64,000 nucleotides of DNA from Mangifera indica (GCF_011075055.1 NC_058156.1:2356001-2420000), one strand, 5' to 3'. Numbered from the stretch's first letter, positions 25,080-37,655 are shown. Made by a program: numbers and translations. Notes: generated by a model not told the origin, from the sequence alone.

Positions 25080-26615
25080 TTTAAAATATATTGGTGGAGT
25101 TCAATTGTTAGTTTCAGTAAGTAGAAAAATCAATTATGATAGATTTGTAGAAGTAGTATCTTCTTGTTTAAATATCGATACAAGTTCTTTTGAGATAAAA
25201 ATTTATATGTCAAATCCAACATAATTTAGTGATTTGCCATATTTATTAAAAGATAATTATGATATTCAGATGATGATGAAGTTGTCTAGGTCATAGAAAA
25301 AGTCTTTTGTATTTCTTGAAGTGGTGGTAAACCAAATTGAGCAACAACATTTAGAAGAAGTACAAACTAACAATGAATAACAACATCCAGAAACAGAACA
25401 AAGGATTCACCGGACGGTTCAGCAAAATCCTTTCCCATCCACTGAAGTTGACTCTGGATATAATATATATAGGCAACGAGAAAGTACATCAGAAAGAAGT
25501 AGAATAAATATAAACTTTGATCATGATGATATTGAGGTTGGTGTTAGTTGGAATCCTTCTCAGGATTGGGCAGATGACGAAAGAGGTCCACCTGAAGGAT
25601 GCTATCAAATGGGCGACTTACCAACAAATGATTTTCATTCTAGCGAAGAAGATGAATATCGTGGTCATGATGACGGTGGCATTGATTATAATTGTGTCAA
25701 TGATATTGATGGTCCTGAAGAAGGTGACGATGTTGTTGATAACACAGGGATTGGTCCATCAGGGTTAGTGCACGAAAGTTCAATACAACATGGTTCAAAT
25801 CATTTTTTTGGTGTTCTAGAGCCATATAGAGACGTAGAAAATGAGGTAAGTCAAATTCATGCAGCTGCACCACGCGATGACAGATTCAAAGTCAAAGATC
25901 AATTTGCTTCTAAATAAGTTTTAATTGACACCATATATAAGGATGCATTGGAAAATGATTATCAATTCAAAGTATCAAGTTCTAATAAAAAAAGATGAAA
26001 TATAAAGTGTTTGCATGGACAGTGCAAATGGAAAGCAGGAGGGGTGAAGTTAAGCAACAGTGATATTTTTGTGTTACACAAGTTTGGAACACACACTTGC
26101 CCTCGTGATGTCATTAGATCTCATCATAGACAAGCAGGTAAAAGGGCACTGGGGAAAATATTACAGACATTGTTTACTGCAGGTGACCGTGTATATAGGC
26201 CAAAAGATATTGTCACGGATATAACAGATGGATATCAAATTGATGTCTCTTATGCGCAGGCTTGGCGCGCTAAGAATTGAGCTTTGAATGAGATAAGAGG
26301 TTCGCCAGAGGAGTCATTCAGACTATTACCGACATTCTGTTATAACCTTGAACAATGAAACCCTGACACTATTACACAAATAGAGACTGATGGGGATAAT
26401 CGATTTAATTTTGTCTTTATGACTTTAGGATGCTTAATTAGGGCATTTCGTGATTATTGTCATCCTGTTATCTGTATTGATGGGGCATTCTTGAAAGGTC
26501 AATATTGAAGTACACTTTTTATTACAGTGGGTAAGGATGAAAATAATCAAAATTTTCCATTAGTGTTTGGTATCGGAGGAAAAGAGGAAACGATAACTTG
26601 GAGCCCGTTCTAGGG
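25080..26615 (+). pseudogene. MULE transposase pseudogene, 5' half
   Basis: One main plus-strand frame, interrupted by several stops, runs from YIGGVQLLVSVSRKINYDRF (25090-25150) through an acidic region (DERGPPEGCYQMGDLP). It then gives the MuDR DNA-binding-type domain (VLEPYRDVENEVSQIHA, FKVKDQFASK, CLHGQCKWKAGGVKLSNS, FGTHTC) and the start of the DDE transposase: RAFRDYCHPVICIDGAFLKG, where the first catalytic Asp is visible, and LVFGIGGKEETITWS. The sequence stops there and passes straight to the terminal repeat, so the rest of the catalytic core and the SWIM zinc finger are missing. At least five in-frame stops are present (for example 25225, 25293 and 25916). It is not functional. Confidence 0.9.
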
Positions 26616-27027
26616 CTAAATAAAATTATTCTATAATTAAAATCGCACCCATACGCACTCACGCACCCTGCGCACCCATGCACCCAATGCATTCTACGCC
26701 TGTACGCACTTTAAGGACCTTACCACTTTACGCACCTTGCTTTGCCCAATTTCTCACTTTGTTAATATTTTCGATTGGACTGAGAATTGATCTTTCGAAT
26801 AAGTTTTTCAACCTTCGAATTATCGAATGTAACAAATATACGATGTTAAAAGCTATTCGAAATTTTTTTTTTGTGAAATTAAGCATAACGGTTATCTAAT
26901 AAGCCGAGAAGGGTATTTTTGGAATTAAAAATTAATTTGTTTATAAAAGTAAAATCGCTATTCCTTTGCCTAAAAACGTTTACGCGAAAATTTTTTTACT
27001 GATTTTAATTAATATCCCTTTATAAAA

Positions 27028-29480
27028 CTTTAATTTATTTAATATAATAATTATAAATTTGAGTATTATATTTCAGATTTATCTGTTTAAAAATATAAAC
27101 AAATTTTTTATTATAAAATAATAATAATAATAATATAAAAAATAAAATTAAAGAATGTCTCAAGTGATTGGGATCAAATCATCTTCTACGAGTTTGAGAT
27201 CCTTTTCCTATTTGATGCTCTCAAAATTCCCATTTTTGCCTAGAGTCATTAAATTTGAATAACAATATAACTATTTATACATATTTTTGATATATAATTT
27301 AGATATATAAATAATATATTATTATATAATTAAATAATTTTAAATTAAAAATAAAATAATATCTAATAATATGAAAATATATTATCTATATATTCAAATT
27401 ATCTATAAAAAATGTATATGTATATCATTGATTTTTAAATAATGGATAAGTTATTCAAAAAAATTTCATTATAGACAAATAATATGCATTTCCTAGCATA
27501 GACATGATAGAATATGAAATGAATTCCGTAAACAATAAAGGAATATATTATTGTATGAAGTTCTTCTCGTTGTGTCTAAATAATAATACCTTTACTCGGG
27601 TTCTTGAATGATTAGTGAATAAGTGGTATAAATGTGTTTACATTTCCTGCCTGACATTATTAGCTTAACTAAAAGCTAAAAATTAATCAAGATTTTTTTT
27701 TTAAAAAAAAAAGGGTAACAAAATTTGAGTTAATCGAGTTAAATTTAGCAACTTATAATTCCCTCAGGATACAGTAGCTATGTATGGGGGTAAATATAAA
27801 TCAAACTGAGTTTAAACATTTTTTTATTCAAATTCGATTTAAACAAAAAATAATTCGGTTTTAGTTCATTGAGTCAACATTAAAAGTTATTCGAGTTCAA
27901 TTTAAATAAAAATTATTCATTTCTAGTTTTGCTCAAATTTAAAGTTTAAATCTATAACTTAAATATATCTCATAGATTCATAGTTCAAATTCATAATTTA
28001 TTGATAAAATAATATTTAATAATTAATTAATATAATTCGAATTGAATCATTTATCTAATTTGTGAGTTAAATCATGTTAAGCTATCTCTAATTTAAATTT
28101 GATTTGGGCTTTCAACTCCAATTAAACCAAATCGAGCCCACTTTGAAACTAGAGTCAGCTCTGTTCGGATAACGAAGCATTGCGCTTTGTTCAAACGTGG
28201 CATGGCCGTTGAGGATTGAATTGTTGAAGAAATAACATCTGACAAGGACTCACCTCAGTGACACCCGTGAATATGGGCCTGTCTGAAAGGGATAATGGTA
28301 CCACTAAGTTATTTACTTTTTTGCCCGCAAAGCATGCCAATGGGCCCTTTTTTGGTGGGCTACAGAGTCACAACCAAGCAGCAGATTCCCCCAATCTGTA
28401 CCCTCTTGTAGCAGTGGATATGAATCATGAACATCTTTCGATTTAAATTTGATTCGAATAAAAAATAATTTAATTAAAATTTGACTTAAGGTTATCAAGC
28501 TAAAATTAAAAATGATTTAAATTGACTCAAATAAAAATAATTATGTTCGAATTTATGATTTAAATCCATAGTTTAAATTCATGGTTTAAATTTATCATTT
28601 ATTGACAAAATAACATTATTTTATCTGATAATAGATAAAACAATATCATTTTAACAATTATTTAACATAATTTGAATTAAACTAAGAGTCAAGTTTAAAC
28701 AAAATCAAACCATCCACAAAATATAAGTCAGACCAAATCAAACTCTCTCTAAATTAAGTTTGATTTGATTTTAAAAATAATTCAAACTTCTAAACTTGAA
28801 CTAAATGAATTTAAATTAAACCAAACCTAACTAAGTAAGCTTTTGAACTCAAACTAGCTCGGTTCAAGTCCAGTCATACCTCTTTGAGCATATTTGAAAC
28901 ATCCCATTATTCTGTGAAGTATTGAAGCAGCAAAACAGGACTAGGATTCTTGTTCTGATATGATTAATCATGATCATCCAATGTATCGGATTGTATAGAG
29001 GCCTTAACTATCAAATCTGTGTGTGTTTTCAGGCTTAGAGCCATTATTTTTTCTTTTATTTATAATCTTTTAATTTCTCAATCTCAATTATTTCATTATA
29101 TTTTTAATCTCATTAACTTTCTTAAGAAAAATATTTGAATTCGTAAATAATAATTCGTTCTATTTATAATTTTATTTTATCATTACAAAATATTATAAAA
29201 TACTTGAATTCGTAAATAATAATTATTTATCTTTGAAAAATTTAGAGATTTAGATATAAAAGATAAGTAAATAAATATTATATAATAAATATATTTTATT
29301 TATGTTTTATAATTTATATAGTATGTAAATTAATTTATTTGTACTATGTTATCAATTTATAATATTTTTTATCATATAACTATGGTATTCTTCTACCATA
29401 AGTGAGAGATTATAAATAAAATATTTGAGGTACTGTTCTCAATTTTAATAATTGAAAAATAATTTGTGTTTAAAAATTTT
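27028..29480. other. Long AT-rich repeat-derived spacer
   Basis: No gene. Two diffuse MITE-like blocks (27790-28150 and 28440-28870) of AAATTTGAATTGAATC type are separated by a less AT-rich island (28160-28440). The island contains a short frame (28258-28446) without known domains. The remainder is low-complexity A/T. Confidence 0.45.
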
Positions 29481-29504
29481 AATTATTTTTTTTTAAATAT
29501 TGAT

Positions 29505-29660
29505 TAAATGGGCCAGGTTGGGCGATTAAAGCCCAGCCCAGCCCAATTAAGTCTCGTTATTAAATAGGCAGGGCTTTTATATTTCAATTAAAGCCCAGCC
29601 CAGCCCAAAGGTCTATTACTGTTTGGGCATCGGGTCAGGCCCAGCCCATTGACATCTCTA
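29505..29660. repeat. GGGCTGGGC-type repeat
   Basis: AAAGCCCAGCCCAGCCCAA occurs twice as a direct repeat, with the inverse GGCCAGGTTGGGC on the left and GGCCCAGCCCATTGACATCT on the right. Such GGGCTGGGC tracts are common at the ends of plant hAT-type elements. No clear target duplication was found, so it is given as a repeat only. Confidence 0.55.
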
Positions 29661-29841
29661 CTTAAGACTCTGCAAGAAATACACAAATGGCAAACAAACC
29701 ATTCTCACAAACTAGTTTTCATTTCACGTCTTATATTATTAAATGGTCTTTAACATAGAGCTCTGTAAACTACATAACTCTCACCTTATTTGCTCGCTTT
29801 TGGTACATTTGCGATTTCCCATTTCCATTTCAGGCACACTT

Positions 29842-32800
29842 TCACAACTTTGAAGGAGATTGGTACCATCCCCATGGTTCATCAGAGACATATTGAGTCA
29901 CCTGCTTCACACTCAAGTAATTATCAAGTCCCCTGTGAAAAAGCCAGCAAAATTATGTTATCAGTATGAGCCATATACGGAATTATGGCACTTGTGCCAT
30001 TTATGCCCAAATAAAGAGAACATACCATGCTCCTAATTCACGCCCGAAACCACTACGTTTTTTCCCTCCCCATGGAGCTTGACAAAAGCACGGCTGTGAG
30101 CAGTTGATCCATACAACACCCGCCTGGAGAGACTGCAGAAAGCATACAAAGGAAAACCATTCACTCATTGACTCAGATAGTCTGTACAAACTAATTTTAA
30201 CATGATTATTTTAAGCTGTATGCTTGCATATAACTTCAGAATTCTCACCTTGCTTACACGATCACACCTTTCTAGATCATTGGATATCACAGCAGCACCT
30301 AAGCCATAACTGTGAAGCATGGATTGTCAGAACTCAGAATATAAGCTGGGAAATGAAGGTAGGAGAAAAAAGATCCAAAATATATTTTTTAGTAGAAAAC
30401 AAATCAACTAACTGGGTGTCATTTGCCAATTCAATGGCTTCATCTTCAGTACTAAATGTTTTAACACACAGAACGGGTCCAAAAACTTCTTCTCTCCAAA
30501 TTTCCATAGATGTAGTTATGTCAGTTATGATGGTTGGCTCAACAAAAAATCCCTTCTTCAAATGCTGCCAATCATTAGCGAAATAAATGAATATCATGAC
30601 TGACTGAAAAAGAAGTCAATGCTGACAGATTACAGGATAATACCTGTGGACGAGCCCCACCATAAAAAATGGTTGCACCTTCATTCTTGGCGTTTGAGAT
30701 GAATTTCAAAATTTTCTCATACTGCAGCATATTAAGTAAATATTAGAAAGATCATTTTCAATTTAGAGAAAATCTTAAATTCATATCAACATATCCATCA
30801 AGTTATATCAGTATCCAACAGCCAAAATGTGTATCACATTCCAGGAAAAGAAATGGATTCATATTGTTATACAGAAACCGTGCTGCTGATACAGATTATG
30901 TCTAGGGGAATTTTGTTTCACAATATCAAATCAGCAATCAACTTAAATAGAAATGGAAAAAGAGACAAAAAGGAGTCCTTCGTTCAACTATTCATCTTAA
31001 ATATTGAACAGTCTTACCTGTCCTTCACTAACAACGGGTCCAAGCCTGCAACCTTCTTCCAATGGATCTGACACCTTAATGTTTTTGGCCCATTTCACAA
31101 GCTCGTCAAGAAATTCTGCTGCAATGCTTTCCTAAAAGATATCGGGCCAATATATTCCTCTATATAAGTGAATAAGAATTCAACGAAAAAACAAAATGGA
31201 AATTCTGAGTGCAATAAAATAACCTCATGGTAACAGAAACATTTTGCTTTTGGATGGTCATCAAGTATAAGCTTTTAATCGATTGAACAACTGGGCACAT
31301 CTATGATATTCATCTTATCTGTCAGAAGGGTTGGAGAATGGTATTTATGGCATTAGCTGCTTTTGTACACTCCACCAAGAAGTAGAAACCCTAGTTAGTA
31401 TTGTTAGTGTATTATTCGCATTCTCACATTATTTGTGCATTAAACACATTCAAAAAAATTTTAACATATTAAACAAGTATTTTACACCTTTCCCATATTA
31501 AACGCGAATTATACACTATATTTTTGAATTTTTTACTAAACTTAAAATACGAAATTGTCTCTTCTATTTTTAATTATTTACAAAAATGCTACTACCATTT
31601 AAAAGAAAAAAAACCTAACAACATTTTTTTTCTAATTCCCAACCCTAATTTTGCGTTTTCCTCCTCTATAGCCGATACAAAAATTCATTTTAATCTGAAA
31701 TTTGAAATTTAAATTGATTAATTCGTTTGTTTTTCTCAATTGATTAGTATATTACTTATTATACAAATAATTTTGCTTATGTATTATGTTATATTAGGTT
31801 TAAAAATTAATTAAATACTTTATATTTGAATTATTATATTAATTTTCAATAAGAGATTCGTGAAAAGTACTAAAATTATTATGATATTTTCATATTTTTA
31901 GAAATGTATTATTGACAATATATCATATTAAACCTATATATACACGTTCCGTTTCCTATATGTAAATTTCAGGGACTTTTTTTACAAACACATTTTTCAT
32001 TATTCATCGTATTATACCCGTATAATTTGTATATCGTTTTTTTTCCATTCCTGCATTTACTAACTAGCATAGAAACAAAGATAAAGTGGCATTAGCAATC
32101 TGTTATGATTAATGCAAGTTTTAGATTCTGTCTCATATACAATAATGAAGTTTATCTTGCCATCTTGTTAGTCTGGATTCAGACATAGGTCTCATAACTA
32201 GCAAGATGGCACATTGTCTAACGTTCACCTCAGTTGATTCAGTGATATCTATCTTGTATAATATAGTTAAGTGAGCCTGTTGTTGGATCATTAACTGGCT
32301 GACTAAGCTTGAAAATCTAACCTAGCCTTTTCCTTTTCATCTAAAAGTTACTTTTCTGTTTGCAGAGTGTCGTACTGTCATTTTTCCTCTGGCTTGTGGT
32401 ATCTTATAGTAGTTTATATATCAGTTAGGTGGTTGATATTAGGATTGCTTTTAGGTTAAAAATAACCCAATTGATGTACCCGTTGACATTTGTCAGAGTA
32501 ATTTTCATGGAAGTAATAAACGTATAAAGGACATTTAAAATTCATTTAGGCGCTTACATGTACAAGAAGACGGGATGTCGCACTACAGATCTGACCATTT
32601 GTCCAGAAGCAACCAAAGAGGGTCCATTCAGCAGCTGTTTGAATTATAGACAAAGAGTAAATTGATATCAATATCAATAAATGCAACAATATATCCTAAT
32701 TTTTCAAATATAATTAGCTTCAGATGACCGGGGTCACTCAGCAATTTGTTTCTATCATAGAAAAATGAAGAATCTGGGAAGCAAAGATTTGCAATTCCCA

Positions 32801-34595
32801 GAATTGTCCAGAAGCTAACCTTTATCAAGATCAACATCCTCAAATACAACAATTGGGCTTTTTCCTCCAAGTTCCAAAGTAACCGGCTAGAACAAAAAAT
32901 CACATACAGTGTCAGCAAAAGAGGGATTGCAAATGTCAGCAAAAAGAAAAATCATAATGTTTTTAGCACATGCATACCTTAACCATCTGAGCTGCTGCTG
33001 TCATTACCTTGCTCCCAGTCACAGAGCTTCCAGTGAATGCAATCTGTAATGATTTGACATGTTAGGAGCATTGCATGGTAAATAGAAAACATAAATATCT
33101 GCCAAATTTTAAATATGTGAGATATATTTGAAGATCAAATTCATAAAATTCAACAAAGAAATAACAAAAAATAACAGGTACCTTGTCCACATGGGGATGA
33201 GATGCCAATGGTGCACCAGCTTCAGGGCCCAGTCCGGTTAGAATATTAAGAACACCAGAAGGAAGGCCCACCTCTTTACATATATCGGCCAGCTCCAAAC
33301 AGGTCCTGAAATTAAAAATATAATTGTAGACATGCATTGTGATTAACCACATATAAACAGATGCTCAGGGTAATTGAAGACATACACGGATGCCAATTCA
33401 GATGGTTTTAATATTGCAGCACAGCCTGCAGCTAGGGCAGGAGCCACTTTCCATGTAGCCATCAATAGTGGGTAATTCCTTCAACACAAAGAAAAACAAT
33501 TCTTAGTTTACTGAAAACCAGCTTTTATTTTACAAAGTAATCAACAAAAATAAGTAAAATCTAGTGTAAGTACCATGGGGTAATCAACCCAACAACTCCA
33601 ATGGGTTCCTGAAGAACATAACTCCTAAAATTCTGCATCGGAAGAGAAACAGGAGCCTTTTGCTTTGCATCTAAACCCTCAGCAAGGTCTGCATAGTACT
33701 CAAAACATCCAGCAACATCATCCTGCAAAACACAGTCTGTCATACAGTATGAAAAACAAAACAACGAACTTATAATTTTCAATAGTGCCATGGCCATACA
33801 ATGTCCCATGCTGCCTCTTCAAGTGGCTTTCCGCAATCAATTGCTTCAAGTTTTGCAAGTTCAGACTTCCTCTCTGTTACCTGCATAAAAATGTCAACTA
33901 TAAGAAACTCAAAAATGTAAAATAATATAGGGTTTTTCTTGTTTCCAAGACAGTGAGTTTGCCTAAAACTTAAACCAATTCATTGTTAGCTGATTTGTGA
34001 CTATTTGAAGATAACTTAATCTGAACTTGGATGGGAGACTGATCAGGGTTATTAGGAAACAAGAGCAATAATGATAAAAGGGCAAATCTAATACCTTAGC
34101 AGCAATAGCACGCAAAACTTTGGCACGAACCGCTCCAGATGCAGATGCCCAATCTCTGCCTTTGTTTCTGGCAAGTGCTTTTCGAGCAGCATCAACTGCG
34201 AGCTCAACATCTTCTGCCGTAGCTGCCGGAATATCACCTGCCATACCAAATCACATATTACTCAAAACTGCAAATTTCAAAAGTGTTTGTATCAATTCAA
34301 ATGTACCATGTAAAAATAATAATAATAATAACAAAGTAACTAAAATTTACCACTTATAATCTCGAGAAACAAACTACTAAATCAACAGCTAAAGCTTAGT
34401 GAAATAGAGAAAGAACAGATAGAGAAGCACAAAAGTAGATAGAAGAAATGTACATAAAAGAAAAGAAGGTAGGATCTAACCGATGGTTTCTTCAGTGGCA
34501 GGGTTGATGATTGGGATTCGCTTCTTCAAGACAGGTTCTCTCCATTCACCGTTGATGAAAAGCTGACGAATTGGGATCGGGATCGGGCTCGCCAT
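29842..34595 (-). CDS. ALDH10A8: ALDH10 aminoaldehyde/betaine aldehyde dehydrogenase, 15 exons
   Basis: ALDH10 enzymes oxidise omega-aminoaldehydes (and in some plants betaine aldehyde) with NAD+. Exons: 34595-34481, 34237-34095, 33880-33800, 33722-33574, 33478-33386, 33305-33182, 33043-32978, 32886-32820, 32634-32558, 31131-31018, 30721-30644, 30564-30413, 30309-30249, 30132-30026 and 29932-29842. All are in phase with GT-AG, giving 505 aa against about 501-503 in Arabidopsis. The N-terminus is [18 protein letters not shown]. Cofactor-site motifs are [14 protein letters not shown] and [10 protein letters not shown]. The general base Glu is in TLELGGKSP and the catalytic Cys in GQICSATSR. The C-terminus [11 protein letters not shown] ends in the type-1 peroxisomal signal SKL. 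The frame is intact. The symbol is by family and position; A8 and A9 cannot be separated here. The residue before VW in [13 protein letters not shown] is Val, discussed in the findings. Confidence 0.95.
31140..32557. other. Large intron 9 of ALDH10 with inserted AT-rich DNA
   Basis: At about 1.4 kb this is by far the longest ALDH10 intron. The part 31260-32520 is AT-rich, has no homology I recognise and looks like an old insertion. Splice sites on both sides are canonical, so the gene should still be spliced. Confidence 0.5.
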
Positions 34596-36474
34596 GGTCA
34601 GAGTTGCTTGGTTTCAGTTACTGTTCTTGTAACCCCAGATTTGTGAAGTTGAAGCTTTTAGGCGACTGTCAGACTCGGAGGGCACCAAAATAGGCAAACG
34701 ATGTTCTTTTTTGTTTTCTTCCCGCAGTCATATGATCTGCAGGTCGCTGCTTATCAATAATTTAGGGAGTACAAAATTTGCTAAATTAGGGGTGTGTATA
34801 ATTAGGTTTAGATTATAAAATAAAATAAAATAATATAAAAATTATGATTTGATCTATAAAATAATTTAGTTTGGATTAAAAATTTTTAAATTATTTTTTT
34901 AATTTGGTTATGATTTGGACTATTTTTAAACTAAATCAAACTATAACCATATATTTTTAAAATACATATATATAATTATATTTGAAAAAAAAATTTGATA
35001 AATATTTAGGTGTATAATTTGTTTTTTAATATTTATTTATCATTTTCTTTATATGTATATTGTATATATATTTCATATTTATTTTATATGTGTATATTTT
35101 ATTTTAAAAAATTATAATTTAGTTAATTTTATTAAATGATATATATATTTAAAAATGAATGATTTTAAAAGGTTCAAACCATGGTAATCGAATTATGTAT
35201 CATATCATGTATCAAAAACCTAATTTTTCATATAGTGTATCATATCGTATGATACACTTTTGTAAAAAATAAAATAATAAAATATTATAATTGACACATC
35301 ATTATTTTGAAAAAAATCACAAACATCTTTAACATTTAAAAATTTTTCATATACACCTATATTGTACTATCATTTATCTAAAAAAGTATATTAATCTGTA
35401 TCGATAATATATATTGTATTATATGATATATTATTGTATTATATTCATTTAATACGCCTTATGATATACATTATTTTCAATATATATTATATTATAGGAT
35501 ACGTGTTGTATACTGTAGAATGCTGATAACTATAGTTCAATGTAGTTATAGTTTGGGCAATTTTCAAATCAAATCAAACCATAAACCGTATATTTTTAAA
35601 ATACATATATATAATTATGTTTGAAAAAATTTGTTGATAAACATTTAGATGTATAACTTGTTATTTTAATATTTATTTTATTATTTTCTTTATATGTATA
35701 TTGTATATATATATTTCATATTTATTTTAAATGTATATTGATTAGTGTTTTGTATCATTGCATACTTTTAGACATGAATTCTCTAATTCACCAGAAAGGA
35801 ATGTACAGAGAGTATCCATACGGAGGGGGTTTTACAACCATCTAGTGAAGTACTCGAATCATTTCTTGACGTCAACTAAGGGAACAATTTGAATTATTCT
35901 GATAAGTGTGCACCACATTATATGTAAATCAGAAGTGTTGTTTTCACATTGTATCACAAATAAGGATGTTGATTGTATACGTGTCATTAATCAAAGCAGA
36001 AAAGTTCTGAAACCCTACTCAAACTTTAGAAACTAGGGAACAATTATTGTTTTAGTCAAACTTCCCTTAAAAAAAAATACATGAGGGTTGCACTAAAGAG
36101 GCGTCCAATCATGATATAAGTTAGGAACCAACTATGTGAGCAACATGTAACGACTTGACATACCATTTACACATAGATCATTTCTGAATGCAAGACAAAG
36201 TTCTTTTATCTAGAAACAACGAGAAAAGTGAATGCATGTAGGAGTTCCTCTATCAACTAATGGTAATTTCTTAGATATCTAAATTCAGTGTATTAGCATA
36301 TAAATATATTTACTTTCAATTATATAAATAATAATCTATTCCATTATCCAATAAATACAAGATTACACAAAGGCAAAACGTATGATATATTGTATCTCAT
36401 AATATAACAGTAGACATAGGCTTCTGATTTTATAAGTCGAATCACTTAAAAAAAAAATTGGTGCTATTTATTAG
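34596..36474. other. ALDH10 promoter side and AT-rich repeats
   Basis: The first 150 bases are the 5' UTR and promoter of ALDH10 (minus strand). Then come low-complexity repeats. A ~200-bp segment at 34905-35105 recurs in the same orientation at 35575-35745 (shared TTTTTAAAATACATATATA and TTTATATGTATATTGTATAT). Between them lies a member of the AT-rich family described at 41880-42260. From 35760 to 36470 nothing is recognised. Confidence 0.45.
35190..35535 (-). repeat. AT-rich GTATCATATGATAC-type family, copy 1
   Basis: Read on the minus strand it shares ordered blocks with 41880-42260, 44330-44635 and 45165-45410: ACACGTATCCTATAATATAA, GTGTATATGAAAAATTTTTA, TTTCAAAATAATG and a terminal GATACATAATTC. 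It is inserted within a duplicated AT-rich segment. The superfamily cannot be judged because no clear terminal repeats are visible. Confidence 0.6.
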
Positions 36475-37050
36475 GGAAATTATTAATTTTGGCCAAATTA
36501 CCCGTACATTAAGCAAAAATGCCCAATTTTCCTATTCATAAGCAAAAATGCCAAATTTTCCTATTCCTAACAAAAATGCCCAATTTCCTATTCCTAACAA
36601 AAATGCCCTAAACTTTTTTTAAAATATCAAAATTACCCTTCACCACATCTATATAAACCCTCTCTCTCACTCTTATTACACATACTTCTCATCTCACTCA
36701 AACACTCATTCTCACTCTCATTTTTACTCAATATCAATTAGTACAGGTTCGTTCGGACGAAAAAAGTTCACAAAAATTGGTATCTTCAAAGCCAATTTTC
36801 CAAAACATTTAATGCCTTTACACTATCTTTTGGCCAAAGTTTCTTTGGCGTGGTGGAAAATCCACCATCTACAACAAGAGGGGTAAGAATTTAAAAAGAT
36901 GGAATTTTTAGAGTTTGTATGTGATGGGCTTCCTTACAAAGTCCATGCACCAATATTTAACTTAATTTTCAATGGGTAAAAAGATATTGAATTGCTCACA
37001 CTTTCCATGAAAAACATATGAAAGTTCTACCAAACTTAGGTGAAATCTAA
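36475..37050 (+). mobile_element. Probable 5' remnant of another MULE
   Basis: It starts with a GGCCAAATTACCC-like end and about four tandem copies of a ~28-bp unit (CAAAAATGCCCAATTTTCC, 36511-36610). A plausible promoter follows, TCTATATAAACCC at ~36648. A short frame at 36899-36979 begins MEFLEFVCDGLPYKVHAPIF, which resembles the start of MuDR-type transposases, and then hits a stop. No right end was found. The assignment rests on this layout alone. Confidence 0.4.
36511..36610. repeat. Minisatellite, ~28-bp unit, about four copies
   Basis: Units share AAAAATGCCCAATTTTCCTA, followed by TTCCTAAC or TTCATAAG, read directly. Confidence 0.85.
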
Positions 37051-37084
37051 TCCTTCACCACTTCTAAGACGTATCTGGGCATGG

Positions 37085-37475
37085 CCTGGATGTGAACTTG
37101 AATTAGAAGATATTCAATTTAATTTGATTTAAGCTTAACTTAAATTTATAACTTGAATCAATCATTTCAATTTATGATTCGAATTAACTCAAATTAATAG
37201 TTTAAATTGGTGGTTCAAATTTGTGATTTAATTCGATTTAAATTCATAGTTTGAATAAGTAATTTTGAATATTATTCAGATAAAATAATGCTATTTTATT
37301 TATGAACTATGAACTCAAATCATAAATCTGAATCATAAATTCAAATTGAATCGCACTATGAAATAGAATCAAATCTAATTTTAAGTCAATAAACTTAAAT
37401 TAGATATTTTTTACTGAAGCCGAATTCAAACTAAAGGATGATCAGGCTCAGCAGCCTGATCCGCGTCCACCCCTA
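37085..37475. repeat. AT-rich MITE-like repeat
   Basis: AATTTGAATT-type blocks in both orientations, with a GC-richer end reading GGCTCAGCAGCCTGATCCGC. It resembles 15130-15540. Ends are approximate because no target duplication was identified. Confidence 0.5.
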
Positions 37476-37655
37476 TTCTGGCCATTTTTAAGTCGTTTAA
37501 GGATCAATAGAAAGGAAAAGAAACAGAGCAATATTTAAAACCGAAACAGAAAAAATAAGGAAACTCCATATTCTATAAATAAACAAAAGATAAATCAAGT
37601 CAATCGAAGAGAAAAGGAAATAACAATTAACAGATATGGTAATACCACAATCCTA

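Larger units (their letters stand above)
24415..27018 (+). mobile_element. Defective MuDR-type (MULE) transposon
   Basis: A complete element by its ends. The left end GAGATATTAATTAAAATC and the right end inverted GGGATATTAATTAAAATC begin terminal inverted repeats of about 120 bp (24415-24535 and 26897-27018), which share GTAAACGTTTTTAGG and a GGCTTATTA inner edge. A perfect 9-bp duplication TTTATAAAA lies at 24406-24414 and 27019-27027. Inside each terminal repeat is a GTGCGTGAG-rich subterminal tract (24575-24735 and, inverted, 26645-26745). The interior holds a broken transposase gene. At 2.6 kb it is shorter than full-length MULEs, the shortage being the 3' half of the transposase. Confidence 0.92.

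Noticed and set aside
25517..25768. Met/Ile/Leu-rich plus-strand frame 25517-25768
   Set aside because: Shadow of the MULE transposase frame, which gives recognisable MuDR sequence in another phase.
36511..36610. Short regular repeats resembling a CRISPR array
   Set aside because: Units are contiguous without unique spacers; it is a minisatellite in plant DNA.
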